Assembly: GCF_002206635.1 (NCBI RefSeq)
Contig: NZ_NGUO01000024.1
Span: 1 to 45,292, forward strand
Direction: 5' to 3'
DNA: 45,292 nucleotides
Source of the DNA: Polynucleobacter aenigmaticus
Lineage (GTDB): Bacteria; Pseudomonadota; Gammaproteobacteria; Burkholderiales; Burkholderiaceae
Under the pieces are notes generated by a model. That model worked only from the letters and a program-made list of their open reading frames with translations, was not told the origin of the DNA and ran no database searches. The position numbers and the translations under genes are program-made. Below, in pieces: positions 24,442 through 33,753 of this stretch. Position 1 is the stretch's first letter; the number at the start of each line of letters is the position of its first letter.

Positions 24442-25068
24442 TTAGAACTTGTAAGTCACGCCAACAGCTGGTGTCCATGGGCTCAAGTTAAGCTTACCAA
24501 CACTTGCTCCAGTAGCAACACTACTTACATTGGTGCTCATCGCGATGTACTTAACATCCACGTTTAGACCCCAATTTTTATCAAGCATGTAGTCCATACC
24601 AACTTGACCAACAGCGCCAAAGCTTGAACTATCAACAGTGTATTGATTACCACCAAGCCATAAATTATTGCGGTTACTGAAGATGGTGTAGTTCACACCA
24701 GCACCAACGTAAGGCTTGAATGCCCCAAAATCTGTAAAGTGATATTGCAGTACCAGTGATGGAGGTAATGCCTTAACGGTACCAATGCTATTGGAACCAG
24801 CATTAATAGTTACTGTTTGCGGGTAAGTTAGCACCAACTCAGCAGCAATATTCTTGGTGAAGAAATAGCTCACATCAAATTCTGGAATCATTTGCTTGCG
24901 AGCTGTTATGTTTGTGGCCTGAACTGTCTCAGTCTGACCGTTTGTCCAATCCAAATAAGCCGCACGTACACGAACCATCCATGGGTTTTCTGCTGCTTGT
25001 GCTTGAGCGGCGATTGGTGCCAATGAAGCTACTGCTGCCATGGCTGCTACTAGAGTTTTAATTCGCAT
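24442..25068 (-). CDS. ompW: OmpW family outer-membrane protein
   Basis: A 208-residue protein with a signal peptide (MRIKTLVAAMAAVASLAPIAAQAQA), followed by an eight-strand barrel pattern: alternating aromatic/hydrophobic strands, the ENPWMVRVRAAYLDW start, the YHFTDFGAFKPYVGAGVNYTIF segment characteristic of OmpW, and a terminal Phe (VGVTYKF) for BAM recognition. OmpW forms a narrow hydrophobic channel. In E. coli it is induced under anaerobiosis by FNR, and two perfect FNR-type boxes lie upstream here. GGGAAA precedes the ATG. Confidence 0.88.
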   Translation of the reverse strand: MRIKTLVAAMAAVASLAPIAAQAQAAENPWMVRVRAAYLDWTNGQTETVQATNITARKQMIPEFDVSYFFTKNIAAELVLTYPQTVTINAGSNSIGTVKALPPSLVLQYHFTDFGAFKPYVGAGVNYTIFSNRNNLWLGGNQYTVDSSSFGAVGQVGMDYMLDKNWGLNVDVKYIAMSTNVSSVATGASVGKLNLSPWTPAVGVTYKF

Positions 25069-25133
25069 GATAGTTTCCCTTTTTTATTATCAATTTGATG
25101 ACTCTATTTTCAAAGTGATACTGGGGTAGCAAT

Positions 25134-25147
25134 TTGATGCAAATCAA
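25134..25147 (-). promoter_or_regulatory. FNR/ANR-type box (TTGATTTGCATCAA on the minus strand)
   Basis: A perfect TTGAT-N4-ATCAA site. Its centre lies 72 nt upstream of the ompW ATG. If placed at -41.5 (class II activation) it predicts a transcript start near 25099 and a leader of about 30 nt. Confidence 0.75.
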
Positions 25148-25205
25148 ATGCAATAGCTAATGAAATTTTTTATGGGCTTAAAAGCAACACTGTTTTTCTG
25201 AGTTT

Positions 25206-25219
25206 TTGATCTAGATCAA
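25206..25219 (-). promoter_or_regulatory. Second FNR/ANR-type box (TTGATCTAGATCAA)
   Basis: Another perfect TTGAT-N4-ATCAA palindrome 72 nt further upstream of ompW, just past the hemN stop. It could give a second bound dimer upstream of the ompW promoter. Confidence 0.65.
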
Positions 25220-25247
25220 ACTAACTCAATATGTGAAGGCTTTTTCC

Positions 25248-26663
25248 TTATAGAACCTTGGAATAAGTGCCCTTAGCCTGGGACTCTCTGAGGTGACGAT
25301 CAAACGTCATGGCTACACGTCTTGCTAATAACCTGCCCTTGATCGGCACGACCATTGTGGTGCCCTGCCACTCTAGGAGGCCAGCCTCCTCTAGATGTTT
25401 AAGTTCTTCAATCTCCGTTTTGAAATAGCTTGGGAAGATAATTTGATGGGATTTGGCAAACTGATCGGTATCCAGAGCAAATTGACACATCAATTCACCG
25501 ATTAACTCACGACGCAGTAAATCATCCTTATCCAATCGTAGACCCCGGAGCGTTGGTAGATGGCCATCATCAATCGCTGCATAGTATTCATCCAGAGTGC
25601 GGACGTTTTGAGAGTAACTATCGTCAACCTTCCCAATAGAAGAAATTCCAAAAGCCAAGAGATCGCACTCAGCTTGAGTTGAATACCCCTGAAAGTTCCG
25701 ATGTAGCTTTCCTTCTCTTTGAGCAATCGCTAACTCATCATCCGGTTTGGCAAAGTGATCCATGCCAATAAACACGTAGCCAGCCTCACCCAATTTTTCA
25801 ATCGTATTCGACAGAATGTCCAACTTATCCGCAGCGCCCGGTAAATCTGCCTCAGCAATTCTGCGCTGAGGTTTAAAGATGTGTGGCAAATGCGCATAGT
25901 TATATACAGAGAGCCGATCCGGACTCATCTTGAGCACTGTATCGACAGTTTCTTTAAAGGTCTCTGGGGTTTGTTTTGGTAGTCCGTAGATAAGATCTAC
26001 GCTTCTCGATTTAAATCCATACTTTCTGGACCAATCCATCACCGCCTGGGTTTCTTCAATGGTTTGTACGCGATGCACTGCTTGCTGAACTTCTAAATTG
26101 AAGTCTTGCACTCCAAGGCTGATGCGGTTAAAACCCAGCTCGGCTAGCAAGGCGATATCAGCCTCAGTCACACGACGAGGATCAATCTCAATGGAATACT
26201 CGCCGCCAGAAAGTAAGTCAAAATGCTCGCGCGTGTGATGCATGAGCTCAATCATCTCTTCATGGGATAAAAATGTAGGGGTTCCGCCACCCCAGTGAAG
26301 TTGAGTCACAGGAATTTTTCCCTGCGCACCCATGGCAGCGCAAATCATCGCCATTTCTTTGGCAAGGTACTTGATGTACTTGGCGCTGCGTCCGTGGTCT
26401 TTTGTAATAATTTTGTTACAACCACAGTAGTAGCAAATATTGGGGCAAAACGGTATATGAAAATACAGCGATAGCGGCTCACTAACTTTGGCTACACGTT
26501 GTAATGCACCCAAGTAATCCGCCTCACCAAACTCACCATGAAAACGATCGGCACTTGGGTAAGAGGTATATCGCGGTCCATTGATATCGAACTTCTGCAA
26601 TAGCTCTGGATGAAAAAGCACTTCTTTTTCATTTTGGGTGGGCACAGGAACTACAGGACTCAT
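25248..26663 (-). CDS. hemN: Oxygen-independent coproporphyrinogen III dehydrogenase
   Basis: A 471-residue radical SAM enzyme that converts coproporphyrinogen III to protoporphyrinogen IX without oxygen. The SAM cluster motif is YFHIPFCPNICYYCGC (Cys73, Cys77, Cys80, with Cys82). Other HemN landmarks are RYTSYPSADRF at the N-terminus, HWGGGTPTFL, and a C-terminal domain with GMDHFAKPDDELA. The length matches true HemN rather than the shorter HemW. It follows the FAD-dependent dehydrogenase gene by 19 nt, suggesting an operon. Confidence 0.92.
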   Translation of the reverse strand: MSPVVPVPTQNEKEVLFHPELLQKFDINGPRYTSYPSADRFHGEFGEADYLGALQRVAKVSEPLSLYFHIPFCPNICYYCGCNKIITKDHGRSAKYIKYLAKEMAMICAAMGAQGKIPVTQLHWGGGTPTFLSHEEMIELMHHTREHFDLLSGGEYSIEIDPRRVTEADIALLAELGFNRISLGVQDFNLEVQQAVHRVQTIEETQAVMDWSRKYGFKSRSVDLIYGLPKQTPETFKETVDTVLKMSPDRLSVYNYAHLPHIFKPQRRIAEADLPGAADKLDILSNTIEKLGEAGYVFIGMDHFAKPDDELAIAQREGKLHRNFQGYSTQAECDLLAFGISSIGKVDDSYSQNVRTLDEYYAAIDDGHLPTLRGLRLDKDDLLRRELIGELMCQFALDTDQFAKSHQIIFPSYFKTEIEELKHLEEAGLLEWQGTTMVVPIKGRLLARRVAMTFDRHLRESQAKGTYSKVL

Positions 26664-26682
26664 CAGAAGTCAGCTTATTGAA

Positions 26683-28293
26683 TTATTGAGAAAGATAGTC
26701 AAGTGCAACTGCTTCCGCTACTTTAATCCCATCAACCCCAGCCGACAAGATTCCGCCCGCATAACCAGCGCCTTCGCCTGCAGGATACAAACCTTTGATA
26801 TTCAGGCTCTGAAGGTTTGCACCTCTAGTTATGCGTAAAGGAGAGGATGTACGTGTCTCGACTCCGGTAAGCACCGCATCCTTCATTGAGAAGCCCTTAA
26901 TCTGTTTCTCAAAAGCGGGGATAGCCTCCCGAATCGCTTCGATAGCATAAGGAGGCAAACAATCAGCGAGATCCGTGAGATGCACGCCCGGCTTATAGGA
27001 CGGCATCACGCTACCGAACTCAGTAGATGCCTTGCCTAGCAAGAAGTCTCCGACCAATTGTCCTGGAGCTTCATAGGTCGACCCACCCAATTCATACGCC
27101 TTTGACTCCAGTGCGCGTTGAAACTCAATACCAGCTAAGGGGCCACCAGGATAGTCTTCAGGGGTAATTCCGACAACGATGCCAGCATTAGCATTACGCT
27201 CATTGCGCGAGTACTGACTCATGCCATTTGTCACCACACGGTTCGGTTCGGAAGTAGCGGCAACCACTGTGCCACCCGGGCACATACAGAAGCTATAGAC
27301 CGCGCGACCATTCTTGGCATGGTGGATCAATTTGTAATCTGCCGCACCAATAAGTTCATTGCCAGCATGTGGCCCCAGACGAGCTTTATCAATCAAGGAC
27401 TGTGGGTGCTCAATTCGAAAGCCTACAGAAAATGGTTTTGCTTCCATATAGACGCCGGCTACATGCAAGGCCTCAAAGGTATCGCGTGCACTATGACCTA
27501 AAGCTAGCACCACATGTTTAGCTGGTAGATCAGGCTGCCCTTCTATTTTGATGCCCATGATCTGATCATCCTGGATATCAAAGCCGATCGCCTTTTGTGA
27601 AAAACGAATTTCCCCACCAAGCTCGATAATTTCTTGGCGCATTTTTTCGACAACACCAACTAATCGGAAGGTGCCGATATGTGGCTTAGCAACATAACGA
27701 ATTTCTTCTGGAGCACCAGCCTTAATAAATTCACTAATCACCTTGCGACCGTAAAACTTAGGATCTTTGATTTGGCTATAGAGCTTCCCATCAGAAAACG
27801 TACCTGCCCCGCCTTCACCAAATTGCACATTAGATTCTGGATTTAAAACATTCTTACGCCATAAACCCCAAGTATCTTGAGTCCGCTCACGTACTTTCTT
27901 GCCCCGCTCTAGCACGATCGGCTTAAAGCCCATCTGCGCTAACAGTAAGGCGGCAAAAATTCCGCAAGGCCCAAAACCAATTACTACAGGGCGCTCAAAA
28001 ATTTCAGCCTTAACTTGGGTGGCATTTGCCACAAAATGGTAGCTCGTATCGGGAGATGGCCGCACATGCACATCATTTGCAAATCGCTTAAGCAATTTTT
28101 CTTCATCCTTCACCGACAAATCTACGGTGTAGATAAAGGCAAGGGCCACGTTTTTTCTAGCGTCATAGCTACGCTTAAAGACCTCAGTCTGAATCAAGTC
28201 TTCGGGCTTGAGATTCAGACGCTTCAAGATCGCCTCTTCCAATGCCTCGGGGGCATGGCTAATAGGTAGACGAAGTTCGGTAATACGGATCAT
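26683..28293 (-). CDS. FAD-dependent dehydrogenase of the COG2509 type
   Basis: A 536-residue flavoprotein. An N-terminal domain of about 90 residues precedes a Rossmann FAD-binding motif (PVVIGFGPCGIFAALLLAQMGFKPIVLERG, about 100-130). Other blocks are NVQFGEGGAGTFSDGKL, VLALGHSARDTFE, and a C-terminal GLYPAGEGAGYAGGILSAGVDGIKVAEA flavin site. The family is widespread but functionally uncharacterised; it resembles geranylgeranyl-reductase and HI0933-like flavoproteins. It is upstream of hemN in the same orientation. Confidence 0.8.
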   Translation of the reverse strand: MIRITELRLPISHAPEALEEAILKRLNLKPEDLIQTEVFKRSYDARKNVALAFIYTVDLSVKDEEKLLKRFANDVHVRPSPDTSYHFVANATQVKAEIFERPVVIGFGPCGIFAALLLAQMGFKPIVLERGKKVRERTQDTWGLWRKNVLNPESNVQFGEGGAGTFSDGKLYSQIKDPKFYGRKVISEFIKAGAPEEIRYVAKPHIGTFRLVGVVEKMRQEIIELGGEIRFSQKAIGFDIQDDQIMGIKIEGQPDLPAKHVVLALGHSARDTFEALHVAGVYMEAKPFSVGFRIEHPQSLIDKARLGPHAGNELIGAADYKLIHHAKNGRAVYSFCMCPGGTVVAATSEPNRVVTNGMSQYSRNERNANAGIVVGITPEDYPGGPLAGIEFQRALESKAYELGGSTYEAPGQLVGDFLLGKASTEFGSVMPSYKPGVHLTDLADCLPPYAIEAIREAIPAFEKQIKGFSMKDAVLTGVETRTSSPLRITRGANLQSLNIKGLYPAGEGAGYAGGILSAGVDGIKVAEAVALDYLSQ

Positions 28294-28382
28294 GGGACTC
28301 TACGATACACAGTAAATTGGGACAATTTCCAAAATAATACTGGCAGAGGCAGATGGGCGCAGTTTAAAGGCGATAATACGCC

Positions 28383-28931
28383 ATGGCTCTACGCGCAACT
28401 ATCCACAAAGTCGACCTCCACGTCGCAGATTCTGACCGCCACTATTACGGAAGTCACTCCCTCACTATAGCCAAGCATCCTTCAGAAACTGAAGAACGGA
28501 TGATGGTTCGCATTATTGCGTTTGCCCTGCAAGCCCAAGAAGATTTAGCCTTTACTAAAGGCTTAAGCAATACGGATGAACCAGATCTCTGGGTGAAAGA
28601 CCTCACCGATGCCATTCAGCTCTGGATTGAAATTGGTCAGCCAGATGAGCGCCGTATCTTGAAAGCCTGCGGCCGTTCCGACCAAGTAATCGTCTATTGC
28701 TATGGCGGCCACACCAGCAAGATCTGGTGGGATGGGATTGCTAACAAGTTGACTCGTGCACGCAATCTCCAGGTGATTTCTATTCCAGCGGAGCAAGCTA
28801 AGGAGCTCAATAAGTTGGTAGAACGCAGCATGGTCCTGCATGTGAATATTCAAGATGGCGAAGCATATGTATCTTCAGATATGGGCCAAGTCACCATCAC
28901 CCCAGAAATCTGGCGTAATCAGCAAGCATGA
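28383..28931 (+). CDS. YaeQ family protein
   Basis: A 182-residue member of the YaeQ family (PD-(D/E)XK nuclease-like fold). Features: MALRATIHKVDLHVADSDRHYYGSH start, HPSETEERMMVRIIAFAL, and the core EPDLWVKDLTDAIQLWIEIGQPDERRILKACGRSDQVIVYCYG with Asp/Glu positions typical of the nuclease core. Biochemical function is not settled; an early link to RfaH suppression was not supported. Its stop overlaps the start of the PIN gene (ATGA), so the two are translationally coupled. Confidence 0.85.
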   Translation: MALRATIHKVDLHVADSDRHYYGSHSLTIAKHPSETEERMMVRIIAFALQAQEDLAFTKGLSNTDEPDLWVKDLTDAIQLWIEIGQPDERRILKACGRSDQVIVYCYGGHTSKIWWDGIANKLTRARNLQVISIPAEQAKELNKLVERSMVLHVNIQDGEAYVSSDMGQVTITPEIWRNQQA

Positions 28932-29344
28932 AGCTCGTAGTTTTAGACACCAATATCTTGCTAGATATTTTTGTCTTTAACGATGAAAGAGTGGTTGATT
29001 TAAAACAAGCGATTCTGGAACAAAGTATTCAAGTTGTGGCTAGTCAGAAAACACTTGAAGAATTAGCTGATGTCCTATCTCGCCCTCTCTTTAAGCTTGA
29101 TGAGGAATCTCAAGCAGCCATTCTGGTCCAATGGAAGTCAATCGCACACCAAGTAGACGATTCCAACCTAGCGCCTGCACCCTGGAAATGCCAAGATGCC
29201 GATGATCAGATCTTTTTGGATCTAGCCTATCAACTTAGACCAGCGATACTCATTAGCAAAGACAATGCAGTACTCCAGATAGCCAGTCGAGCAGCCCCAG
29301 AACATATTCTGATTACCAGCGATTACAAGGCCTTCAAACCTTAG
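28928..29344 (+). CDS. PIN-domain protein (COG1569 putative toxin)
   Basis: A 138-residue PIN nuclease. It has the first acidic residue in [14 protein letters not shown] (Asp7), a conserved Glu in [11 protein letters not shown], the paired acids in [13 protein letters not shown], and a C-terminal [12 protein letters not shown]. It is annotated in relatives as a toxin of a toxin-antitoxin pair, but no antitoxin gene is next to it. It is instead coupled to yaeQ by a 4-nt overlap. Its 3' end overlaps the convergent LLM oxidoreductase gene by 11 nt. Confidence 0.8.
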   Translation: MKLVVLDTNILLDIFVFNDERVVDLKQAILEQSIQVVASQKTLEELADVLSRPLFKLDEESQAAILVQWKSIAHQVDDSNLAPAPWKCQDADDQIFLDLAYQLRPAILISKDNAVLQIASRAAPEHILITSDYKAFKP

Positions 29345-30350
29345 AATTCAAGCGCAAGCCTTTGGCTGCTTCAGCCGCAATCTCAAACGATCTCAAGCGC
29401 GCTTGATGATCAAAGATTTGGCCCGTGACAATAATTTCATTGGCGCCAGTTAAATCCAGCCAATGCTGCATCTCTTTTCTAACTGTCTGTAAGGACCCGA
29501 CGGCCGAGCACCGCAAAGCGTTGGCAGCAGTTGCCTTTTCATGTGGCTCACAGAAATCATCTAGGCTATCGATTGGTGGCGGCAATTGCCCGCGAGTGTT
29601 GCGATGCATACGGATCACGTTTTGCTGCAAGGTGGTAAACAGATGGGCAGCCTCTTCGTCCGTATCAGCGGCTACGACATTCATCAAAAAAGCTGAATAG
29701 GGTTTAGCTAGCTTATCGGAAGGCTTAAACATTTCACGATAGGTGGACATTGCATCAAGCAATTGCTCAGGCGCAAAGTGTGAAGCAAAGGCGTAAGGCA
29801 GCCCAAAGTGGGCAGCCAATTGAGCGCCATATAAGCTAGAGCCCAAGATCCAAATGGGAACTTCAGTATCAGCGCCGGGAATAGCTCTTACCGCCTGCCC
29901 CTCTTGAATGGGGCCAAAATAGTGCTGCAGTTCTTGCACATCCTGCGGAAAGCGATCATCGCTTCCCATTAAATCTCGACGAAGGGCTCTGGCTGTCATT
30001 TGATCAGTGCCTGGGGCACGACCTAAGCCCAACTCGATACGGCCAGGATAGATCGATGCCAATGTTCCAAACTGCTCTGCAATGACTAATGGAGCATGAT
30101 TTGGCAGCATTACACCACCCGAACCCACTCGAATCGTTTTTGTACCCGCTGCAATATAGCCAACCAAGACTGCGGTCGCCGAACTGGCGTTACCAGTCAT
30201 ATTGTGATGCTCCGCGACCCAATAGCGGGTATAGCCCCAAGCCTCTGCATGCTGCGCAACATCCAAAGAGTTCCGCAAGGCATCCGCAGCAGTAAATCCC
30301 TGAGGAATTGGAGATATATCTAGAATGGAGTACGGGACTGAATTAGTCAT
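29334..30350 (-). CDS. LLM class flavin-dependent oxidoreductase (luciferase-like)
   Basis: About 338 residues from the ATG at 30348-30350 ([18 protein letters not shown]). A GTG eight codons upstream is possible but gives an atypical N-terminus. Landmarks of the luciferase-like monooxygenase barrel: [56 protein letters not shown] and [15 protein letters not shown]. This subgroup resembles the MsnO8/YhbW proteins; the substrate is unknown. It needs reduced FMN supplied by a partner reductase not seen here. Confidence 0.82.
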   Translation of the reverse strand: MTNSVPYSILDISPIPQGFTAADALRNSLDVAQHAEAWGYTRYWVAEHHNMTGNASSATAVLVGYIAAGTKTIRVGSGGVMLPNHAPLVIAEQFGTLASIYPGRIELGLGRAPGTDQMTARALRRDLMGSDDRFPQDVQELQHYFGPIQEGQAVRAIPGADTEVPIWILGSSLYGAQLAAHFGLPYAFASHFAPEQLLDAMSTYREMFKPSDKLAKPYSAFLMNVVAADTDEEAAHLFTTLQQNVIRMHRNTRGQLPPPIDSLDDFCEPHEKATAANALRCSAVGSLQTVRKEMQHWLDLTGANEIIVTGQIFDHQARLRSFEIAAEAAKGLRLNSKV

Positions 30351-30383
30351 TCGTAGATCATACTGAGAAAGCACTTTTTTGAC

Positions 30384-30605
30384 ATGAGCAAACCAAAAAT
30401 GGCAGACGCCGATGACGGCCTCTTTAAGCCGGGCAGTAAGTTAAGGCATATCAAGACCGGCGGCTTTTACAAGGTGGTATTGCTAGCCAATACCGAGTCA
30501 AGCTTGGAGCCAGCTTATGTCTATGAATCTTTGCAATCACATGATTTTTGGATTAGACCCAAAGTAGAGATGGAAGATGGTCGATTTGAATTAGTCGACG
30601 CCTAA
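30384..30605 (+). CDS. DUF1653-like small protein
   Basis: A 73-residue protein with the pattern of DUF1653: [19 protein letters not shown], then a valine-tyrosine strand (AYVYESL), FWIRP and EMEDGRFE. The family is a small beta-barrel of unknown role. It starts a plus-strand run with slyX and the holin-like gene, divergent from the LLM gene, 33 nt apart. Confidence 0.6.
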   Translation: MSKPKMADADDGLFKPGSKLRHIKTGGFYKVVLLANTESSLEPAYVYESLQSHDFWIRPKVEMEDGRFELVDA

Positions 30606-30626
30606 GATAAAGATAAAGGATTTGAA

Positions 30627-30830
30627 ATGACTGAAGATCGCATCACCAACCTTGAAATCAAGTTGAGCTTTACGGAAGATCTCATTGATCAACTCAATCA
30701 GACGGTCTACAAGCAACAGCAGCAAATTGAATTTCTATATCGAGAATTGAAATCCATTAAAGAGCAAGCCAGTGGCGAGGATGGTGCAGGTAGTAATAGC
30801 CCGAAAGATGAAGTTCCTCCTCACTATTGA
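30627..30830 (+). CDS. slyX: SlyX family protein
   Basis: A 67-residue coiled-coil protein: heptads from EDRITNLEIKLSFTEDLIDQLNQTVYKQQQQIEFLYRELKSI, then a flexible acidic tail ending in the family signature PPHY. Function is unknown although the family is widespread in proteobacteria. It lies 21 nt after the DUF1653-like gene. Confidence 0.85.
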   Translation: MTEDRITNLEIKLSFTEDLIDQLNQTVYKQQQQIEFLYRELKSIKEQASGEDGAGSNSPKDEVPPHY

Positions 30831-30886
30831 AGCCTGATAATATTTAGCATCATTAACATAGTGAATTTAAATAAAAGGAGTTCATC

Positions 30887-31234
30887 ATGGGTAACTTAGT
30901 ACCATTCTTAGTCCAGTGGGGCTTAACCTCTTTATCCCTGTGGGTTGCCAGCTATCTGTTTAGCGGTCTACGTTTTGCAGATGGTGGATCACTACTGATC
31001 GCCGCCCTACTGCTTGGATTTGCGAATGCAGTTGTTAAGCCTTTATTAATCCTCTTTACCCTGCCGCTGACAGTCCTCACAATGGGATTGTTTTTACTGG
31101 TTGTGAATGCCTTGGTACTGATGCTGGTTTCCGCACTTGTGAGCGGCTTTACGATCTCCAGCTTCTGGACAGCTTTCTTTGCCAGCATCTTTATTTCTTT
31201 ATTCAGCTTATTTATTAGCGGAATGCTGTTTTAA
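30887..31234 (+). CDS. Phage-holin-family (superfamily IV, YvlD-like) membrane protein
   Basis: A 115-residue protein with four membrane spans covering nearly the whole sequence: about residues 8-26, 31-50, 55-79 and 88-112. It carries the family sequence ANAVVKPLLILFTLPLTVLTMGLFLLVVNALVL. AAAAGGAG precedes the ATG. Such proteins are bacterial membrane proteins; there is no sign of phage nearby. It converges on the AsmA gene with only 3 nt between stops. Confidence 0.8.
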   Translation: MGNLVPFLVQWGLTSLSLWVASYLFSGLRFADGGSLLIAALLLGFANAVVKPLLILFTLPLTVLTMGLFLLVVNALVLMLVSALVSGFTISSFWTAFFASIFISLFSLFISGMLF

Positions 31235-31237
31235 GAA

Positions 31238-33058
31238 TTACTCCGCCCCAGGATAAATATCGGACCAGGGGTGGAGTGCTTCGCGGCATGGGTGACTTTT
31301 GGAAGTCATCGATCTAGCGTTTTCAGCCAGAAGAGTTGCACCCCCCGTCAAGATCCCCAGTCCAATCGAGACAGCGCTATTCACCACTCCAGCTTGATTG
31401 ATGCCCGTCTTAGGATGCATCAGCGTTCCACCCATCTTTACCAGTCCAGCCAAATCTATGCCAGTAGTAAGACCTGATTTTTCCCGAGGATCAATCGTAA
31501 GGTTCACTGCTTCAGTTTTCAAGTTGATAGAACCCGCCAACACTACATCTAATCTATCAGTTTCAGCACCAACGGTATTGGCTATATTGATTTGCCCATT
31601 ATCTATAGGTAGATAGGCAACTGCACACTCCAAAATCGTTTCAGTCGATTTTTTACGTAAGGGATTCATGGAGTCCAATAGAGTGACAGCAAAGTCACCG
31701 GCATCATTCAAAAAGTTGGAGCCCATTTTGGCCTGATTGATGCTTAACTGAATCTTGCCGCTGGAATTTCCCGCCATCTGATGAAGGCTTGATCCCGAAG
31801 CTTTCACATCAAAAGCCAGCTTCATATTACCCCCACCCACCTTTGAGCTTGGATCAATCCGAGCTAATAAATTTTCGAGCGTGAAATCTTTCGTCACCCC
31901 TTTAGCAAAGAGCAGGGGGCTGGCAGTATCAAGCTGAGAGAGCTTGATCTGGAGATCAGCGCTTCCCTTACCTAGCTGTAATGTCAAATGCGGAATATCA
32001 ATTGCGCTGCCATTTAGTTGTACAGTGGCTTGCAGGTTTTCGATTGGTTTGCGCTTCGGTAAACCCAACTCAGCAATATCAATCACAATCTTCCCTTTGG
32101 CCTGAGGCAGTGCATCAAAAGGAATATTTTCATTGCTAAATAAATAGCTGGGCTGCTGTATTTTGGTCTGTTGCATCACCGGTGAATGCGGCTTAGCGCT
32201 ATTATTAGCAGCTTGATGGGCTGGAGTGATTGCCCCCAAAGATGGCCAGTCAAATGTTTTTGCAGTTAGCGCTAAATCAATATTGGGCATGGCTTTGGGA
32301 TTCTTATTCACCTCACCCTTGATCAGAATAGATTTGCCATTCAGAGTGAGATTGAGATCCAATGGGAAGTGGCTCGAAGCGACGTCCCACTGCTTTAGCA
32401 ATCTGGAAATAGAACCCGTTTTACCACTGAGTTCCAAGACTTGCTCTTGAGTTTTCATACTCAGGGAGATGGAGGTTTTATCACCACTCTCCGCCAATAC
32501 CAAACGCTTGATTTGATAGCTTGAAGCCGAGCTGAGAGCATTTTGATACTGAATCTGAGCGTCTAGTACAGAAATATTCCCCATGGAGATTAGGCTGTCA
32601 CTAGCTGAAGAGGTGTCTACAGGCCCATCACCAGAGATGCCAGTGGCATTCGATGCTGCTGCATTCATGTCCCAGTTAGCCTTACCTGATGCATTTTTCT
32701 GCAAAAATAATTCCAGGCCACTGAGCTTCACGCTAGCAATTTCAATCCGCTTACTCAGAAGCGGGAGGGTTTTAATATCCAATTCAATGAGATTAAGGAT
32801 CAGCATCTCAGGGGCAGTTGCCCATGGCGCATTACTTAGGCTTAAGCGCTCTGCTGAAACTGAAATTCTAGGGAAGAAACTTAAAGTTACCGGTCCAGCA
32901 ATCTTTAAATCCCGCCCTGTAGCAGCCTTAACCGAGCTAGCAAGTACTTTTGTCAACTTTATTGGGTCGACTGCAGAGGCGGCATACCAAGTACCCACTC
33001 CACCTAATAAGATGAAGCTACCCAGAATGATCAAGATGATCTTTAGTCTTTTAGTCAT
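31238..33058 (-). CDS. AsmA family protein
   Basis: A 606-residue inner-membrane-anchored periplasmic protein. It has one N-terminal span (LKIILIILGSFILLGGVGTWYAA), then the AsmA domain start DPIKLTKVLASSVKAATGRDLKIAGPVTLSFFPRISVSAERLSLSNAP. A long beta-rich region follows, and a C-terminal AsmA block contains GSGSSLHQMAGNSSG-like and TETILECAVAYLPIDNGQINI segments. AsmA-like proteins belong to the RBG/Vps13-type bridge group linked to phospholipid transport and outer-membrane assembly. It ends in a Cys- and Trp-containing tail. Confidence 0.85.
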   Translation of the reverse strand: MTKRLKIILIILGSFILLGGVGTWYAASAVDPIKLTKVLASSVKAATGRDLKIAGPVTLSFFPRISVSAERLSLSNAPWATAPEMLILNLIELDIKTLPLLSKRIEIASVKLSGLELFLQKNASGKANWDMNAAASNATGISGDGPVDTSSASDSLISMGNISVLDAQIQYQNALSSASSYQIKRLVLAESGDKTSISLSMKTQEQVLELSGKTGSISRLLKQWDVASSHFPLDLNLTLNGKSILIKGEVNKNPKAMPNIDLALTAKTFDWPSLGAITPAHQAANNSAKPHSPVMQQTKIQQPSYLFSNENIPFDALPQAKGKIVIDIAELGLPKRKPIENLQATVQLNGSAIDIPHLTLQLGKGSADLQIKLSQLDTASPLLFAKGVTKDFTLENLLARIDPSSKVGGGNMKLAFDVKASGSSLHQMAGNSSGKIQLSINQAKMGSNFLNDAGDFAVTLLDSMNPLRKKSTETILECAVAYLPIDNGQINIANTVGAETDRLDVVLAGSINLKTEAVNLTIDPREKSGLTTGIDLAGLVKMGGTLMHPKTGINQAGVVNSAVSIGLGILTGGATLLAENARSMTSKSHPCREALHPWSDIYPGAE

Positions 33059-33136
33059 TGTGATTTGATTCTAACTTTATAGACGCCCTGCTAGACTAAA
33101 ATTAAGCCTTAGATAACTTACGCCAACTATTCCCCT

Positions 33137-33484
33137 ATGAACACCACCGCCAATCCTCCTAAATGCCCAGCCTGCCAGGAGGATATGACCTACCCCGACG
33201 GCGAGAATTATGTTTGCGCTCAATGCGGCCATGAATGGCCAATAATCGCTTCCACGGAAGATGATGAGGGCGGGCTGATTGTGAAGGATGCCAACGGTAA
33301 TTTATTAGCAGATGGCGACACCGTCACCCTCGTCAAGGACCTGAAGGTCAAGGGCTCCTCAACTACGCTTAAAGTGGGAACCAAAATTAAGGGGATTCGC
33401 CTAGTTGCAGGTGATCATGAGGTGGATTGCAAAACAGAAGCCGGTAATATGTTGCTCAAGGCCTGTTTTTTGAAGAAAGCCTAA
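33137..33484 (+). CDS. YjdM/PhnA-family zinc-ribbon protein
   Basis: A 115-residue protein. The N-terminal zinc ribbon is CPAC (residues 10-13) and CAQCGHEWP (about 27-35). The PhnA domain follows: [52 protein letters not shown]. Despite the historical name, the family is not a phosphonate C-P lyase component. It is a single gene divergent from the AsmA gene. Confidence 0.88.
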   Translation: MNTTANPPKCPACQEDMTYPDGENYVCAQCGHEWPIIASTEDDEGGLIVKDANGNLLADGDTVTLVKDLKVKGSSTTLKVGTKIKGIRLVAGDHEVDCKTEAGNMLLKACFLKKA

Positions 33485-33498
33485 TGCCGAATAAAAAA

Positions 33499-33527
33499 CC
33501 ATCAGATCCAAATATCAAACCTGATGG
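33499..33527 (-). terminator. Terminator after the YdcH gene
   Basis: CCATCAG (33499-33505) pairs with CTGATGG (33521-33527). The minus strand continues with TTTTTTAT. It lies just past the ydcH stop and between convergent genes. Confidence 0.75.
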
Positions 33528-33537
33528 CCTTAGATAT

Positions 33538-33753
33538 TTAAGCGCTAGCCTTTTTCAGGACAGCGTAGATCTGGTCCTTTAGCAGTAACTTCTCTTTTTT
33601 CAAGGTTTCAATCTCCTCAGGGGTGCTCGGCTCAGCGTGGGCCTCCATTTTCTGAATCTTTTGATCCAGGTTGTTGTGCTTATCAAATAAATGAGAAAAG
33701 TGACGATCTGATGTTTTTAGCTTGGTAATTAACTCGCGGTATTCAGGGAACAT
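33538..33753 (-). CDS. YdcH family (DUF465) protein
   Basis: A 71-residue helical hairpin protein with the DUF465 pattern: MFPEYRELITKLKTSDRHFSHLFDKHNNLDQKIQKME and ETLKKEKLLLKDQIYAVLKKA. The function of the family is unknown. It has its own terminator and a 232-nt upstream gap before the divergent lysine-rich gene, with no other gene visible there. Confidence 0.85.
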   Translation of the reverse strand: MFPEYRELITKLKTSDRHFSHLFDKHNNLDQKIQKMEAHAEPSTPEEIETLKKEKLLLKDQIYAVLKKASA

